Of a stretch of DNA of 64,000 nt, positions 61,521 through 64,000 are shown piece by piece. A model generated the notes under the pieces. It was not told the origin of the DNA. It searched no databases and saw only the letters and a list, made by a program, of their open reading frames with translations. The DNA is from Ahniella sp. (GTDB taxonomy: Bacteria > Pseudomonadota > Gammaproteobacteria > Xanthomonadales > Ahniellaceae): positions 62,001 through 126,000 of the forward strand of contig JADJRU010000004.1 in NCBI GenBank assembly GCA_016712105.1, written 5' to 3'. Both the position numbers and the translations under genes were made by a program. Within the stretch, counting starts at the first letter, position 1, and each line of letters starts with the position of its first letter.

Positions 61521-63100
61521 CTAAGGTTCCGCGTCGGGCATGCGAATCAAATGAAGTGCAGCGATCACTAATGCCGCCACGTCGCGCGACGACGCCGATA
61601 GCCTGATGCCGTGGCACAGATCGTTTCTGAGGTTGAGTCCATATTCGCTCACGAGCACGCACAGCAAATACCTTCGCCACGACTCATCCATGCGATTCGA
61701 TAGCGAAGCCAGTAGGTCGCCGAGTGACTTGAACCCAGCGCGTCGGCGTCCGACGGCAGGCGACGTAACGGCAATTCCGCGTTGCTCTGCTCGGTGTTGG
61801 ACCAAGGATTCGATGGCGGGTATCAACAAGAGCGCGCAGACCGTATCGTCATCGCCGTTCCACCAGCGCCAAAGTGATTCCTCGATCAAGGCGCATTCGT
61901 CTCCTTCGTGATGCTCACGCAACCACGCCCTCAAGGCACCTCGCTCGATGCGGTGTCGGACTGGCAGATGAGTCAGTACCGGCACGAGCAACAAGTCGGC
62001 TTCGTCCTGGAATCTGCGAAGTTCGATCTGCCCCAGTTCCCAATCGAACTCGTCCTCGCTATCGAGCGTACGAGCATGGCCGGAATCTACATTGACGAGG
62101 TGCTGGCTCACTGCGAAGCGAAACACATCACGATCAAGCGATGCACGGGCTTCCGTGCTGTTGGCATCGGCGTATCCGCTGGGCGGAGGCAATTCGAGCA
62201 TTTTCTCGATCGCCTCCTGCCAGTTTGGTCGGTCCAGGAAGCAAGCTCGATGTCGGCGCAGACGATGAGGATCGATTTCCAGCGTGTCCGTGGCGGCTTG
62301 CGCCCCAACGACGTCAAGTCGAATTCGCGCTGGTGCGCCATAGCGATGTCTCGCAAGGCCGGGTAGTTCTGAGCGGCTTGTATGGCCGATTGCAGATGCA
62401 GGTACGACGCCAGGCCGGCACTCTGCTCCGCTGCACGCAGAAAGACGTGAATGAGCTCCTGATCGAGCGCTGCCCGCTGCACTGGATCGCTGCCGGCGAG
62501 ATGCATCTGCATCTCGATCAACTGTTTCAGCAAATGCGGCTGCGCGGCATACACCGTCTTGGCGCGTTCGAATCGCGACGGCAGGTCTGTCGACCGCAGA
62601 CCAGGTGGTGCGTAAACCAGGATGCCCAAATAACCAAACGATACACCCGGGGCGGCGTCGTCAATGGTCGTGTCGAACTCACTCATCGCTGTTGCGATCA
62701 GCGAAGCCGCCCTGGCGCGATCGTCGAGTTCCAATGCCAACTGCAGGGCGCGAATCTGTGCATTCTTGGCATCCAGGCCCGTCCAGCGACCAGCCAGTTG
62801 CTCGTAGGCCTGCGAGGCGATACGGGACTGCCGGTGCCGTCGCGGCTTCGCCGGCAGCTGCCAAAGTAAGTCGCCCAAGCGTGCCCGGACGACGGGCTCG
62901 GCGGACTGGTCGAGAACGGCTTGCCAGGATCGAAGCGTCTGTTCGGACGGCACAACCAGGTTGGGAAACCGTGCTAGTTCGTCGGGGCGGTCTGGGATAT
63001 GAAACCAGAGCGAGAACGCTACCTTCACTGCGTCGGCCCATTCTGCTTCGTCGCTGACTGGCGTTGGCAGATGGTCTTCGACCTCACCCAATTCCGGCAA
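61521..63100 (-). CDS. DUF4209 (HEPN-like) domain protein (frameshifted)
   Basis: About 526 aa if one base is restored. The N-terminal half (from 63100) is alpha-helical (EQAYEQLAGRWTGLDAKNAQ). The frame departs near CADIE at about 62246 and resumes as CFLDRPNWQEAIEK, which one missing G explains (gagg-ct). The C-terminal half carries the DUF4209 hallmark RNDLCHG (R-N-x3-H-G) at about 61626, the HEPN-type Rx4-6H signature. HEPN proteins are often ribonucleases in toxin-antitoxin and defence systems; activity here is inference. No antitoxin is visible beside it. Start at 63100 is the ORF's first ATG and is uncertain. Confidence 0.65.
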
Positions 63101-63247
63101 GTTGATAGCTGAGAGTCGAGTTTTGCGGTGTAGGATTCAATGGACATGACGGGCCAGCCGTTGGTTTTCGCGCGGAGTGTAGCGATCAATTACACAGCAA
63201 CCGGTGGTCTGCGGCCTGAGGGGCAACTGACCTTTCAGCACCATCGA

Positions 63248-64000
63248 TCACCGGTTTCCGCGCTCTGCAGGACCTGGAAGCAGATCGGGCTGCATGCGCT
63301 CTGGCGGCATACGCTGGCCAATCGCCTTGACCACCTCTTCCAGCGCCTGAAGGCGCCCCAGTAAGCGATCGCGCTCGGCGGCAGCTGATCGGTGCCGGTC
63401 AATCTCCGCTTGCAGTGCCTGTTCGGCGCGCAGCAGTTTGTCGAGCAACTGGTCGCGTTCGCCGGCCAGTGCTTGCTCCCGGACAACAAGCGGCCGTAGC
63501 GCATGCAGTTCTGTCTCAAGGACTGAGATTCGCGCCCGGCCGGTCTGCAGGTCGGTGTGCGTGCTGGCCAACTCGCGCTCCTGCACCGTGGTTTGTTCCA
63601 GCAAGCGGCCGTTGTCTCGGTTGAGCTGTTGGAGTTCGTGGTTCTTGGCCGGCAGCGAGTGGGTCGCTTGGCGAAGCTCGATCTGCAACTGCTGGACGGC
63701 ATGGTCGTGACGTTGGATCTCCTGGTCGCGTTGCTCTTTGGCCGCGGTTCGGAAGTGTTCCAGGGCTTCGCGCGCCTGGCTGTGCTTCTGTTCGAGGGAA
63801 GCCACATGTGTGTCGCGCTGCTCCAGCTGACTGATCAGACCATCAATGCGCGTGGACTGGGTGGCGAGCGACTGTGTCGCTTCGGCCAGTTCGCGCCGGG
63901 TGACTTGGTGCCCCTCTCGCTCGGCACCGAGTGCGACTTCGGAGGCTTGCAGCGCGGTTGCGAATTGCGCGGCTTCCTGGCGTTGTGCGGTGAGCGCGGC
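63248..64000 (-). CDS. Long coiled-coil protein, possibly KfrA-like (5' end cut by window)
   Basis: The reading frame is open from 63248 to the right edge, over 250 residues. It is almost entirely heptad-like coiled coil rich in Gln, Glu, Arg, Leu and Ala (for example QELRQATHSLPAKNHELQQL-like). The C-terminal end is short and non-coiled (RMPPERMQPDLLPGPAERGNR). KfrA-family DNA-binding proteins have a small N-terminal domain followed by just such a coil, but that N-terminal domain would lie beyond the window, so the assignment is tentative. SbcC/SMC-like and phage tail coil proteins are the alternatives. Confidence 0.55.
   Translation of the reverse strand, partial: AALTAQRQEAAQFATALQASEVALGAEREGHQVTRRELAEATQSLATQSTRIDGLISQLEQRDTHVASLEQKHSQAREALEHFRTAAKEQRDQEIQRHDHAVQQLQIELRQATHSLPAKNHELQQLNRDNGRLLEQTTVQERELASTHTDLQTGRARISVLETELHALRPLVVREQALAGERDQLLDKLLRAEQALQAEIDRHRSAAAERDRLLGRLQALEEVVKAIGQRMPPERMQPDLLPGPAERGNR

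Overview
The window reads as chromosomal DNA of a gammaproteobacterium of the Lysobacterales (Xanthomonadales), GC-rich (roughly 60 percent by eye). The lineage call is an inference. It rests on the MurL/MurD2 pair for the xanthomonad-type route to D-Glu in peptidoglycan, the smc-zipA order, a DUF6116-like and a DUF4785-like gene, and secreted proteins ending in an aromatic-x-x-Gly-Phe-Glu tail. I found no rRNA, tRNA, CRISPR array, transposase or integrase.

Layout. 0-10 kb is housekeeping: murL (cut by the left edge), murD2, ubiA, a DEAD-box RNA helicase, slyD, a DadA-like oxidase, a BI-1/YccA membrane protein, orn and tldD. 10-19 kb is more variable: a glycine-zipper lipoprotein, a tiny decayed copy of the tldD 3' end, a secreted beta-propeller protein, two orphan secreted proteins, and a translationally coupled pair made of a Cys-rich secreted protein and a five-haem cytochrome c. 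19-34 kb holds a two-component system, trpE, a 33-bp inverted repeat, queF-kbl, smc-zipA-GNAT, tatD, a glycerophosphodiesterase and metF. 33.7-44 kb holds a TPR-sulfotransferase, a PqqD-like protein, a lipase-like/DUF4785 pair, an SDR remnant, an ATP-grasp-like gene, two envelope proteins and a TonB-dependent receptor. 44-50 kb is a complete CzcCBA-type heavy-metal RND efflux operon led by a His-rich protein. 50-56 kb has a DUF1275 protein, an unknown gene, an XRE regulator, a desaturase-lipase pair and a second hydrolase. 56-61 kb is a PadR-RDD-ABC ATPase-permease/M1-peptidase operon. 61-64 kb has a DUF4209 (HEPN-like) gene and a coiled-coil, possibly KfrA-like, gene cut by the right edge.

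A striking feature is that seven otherwise intact genes are each broken by what looks like one small indel (near 11,900; 16,904-16,911; 20,112; 39,015; 40,208; 58,371; 62,246), several at homopolymers. Either the assembly carries residual indel errors or some of these are real slippage or decay events. I annotate the full spans and give the evidence for each. Separately, the SDR at 37,971 lacks its catalytic core in frame, the DadA-like gene has lost its native C-terminus, and the lipase-like gene at 35,812 has no recognisable N-terminus.

The best candidates for new biology are the coupled Cys-rich protein/five-haem cytochrome pair (15.1-19.0 kb), the PadR-controlled ABC/M1 fusion operon with a visible operator, and the DUF4209 gene beside a coiled-coil gene at the right edge. 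None of these is proven novel from sequence alone.
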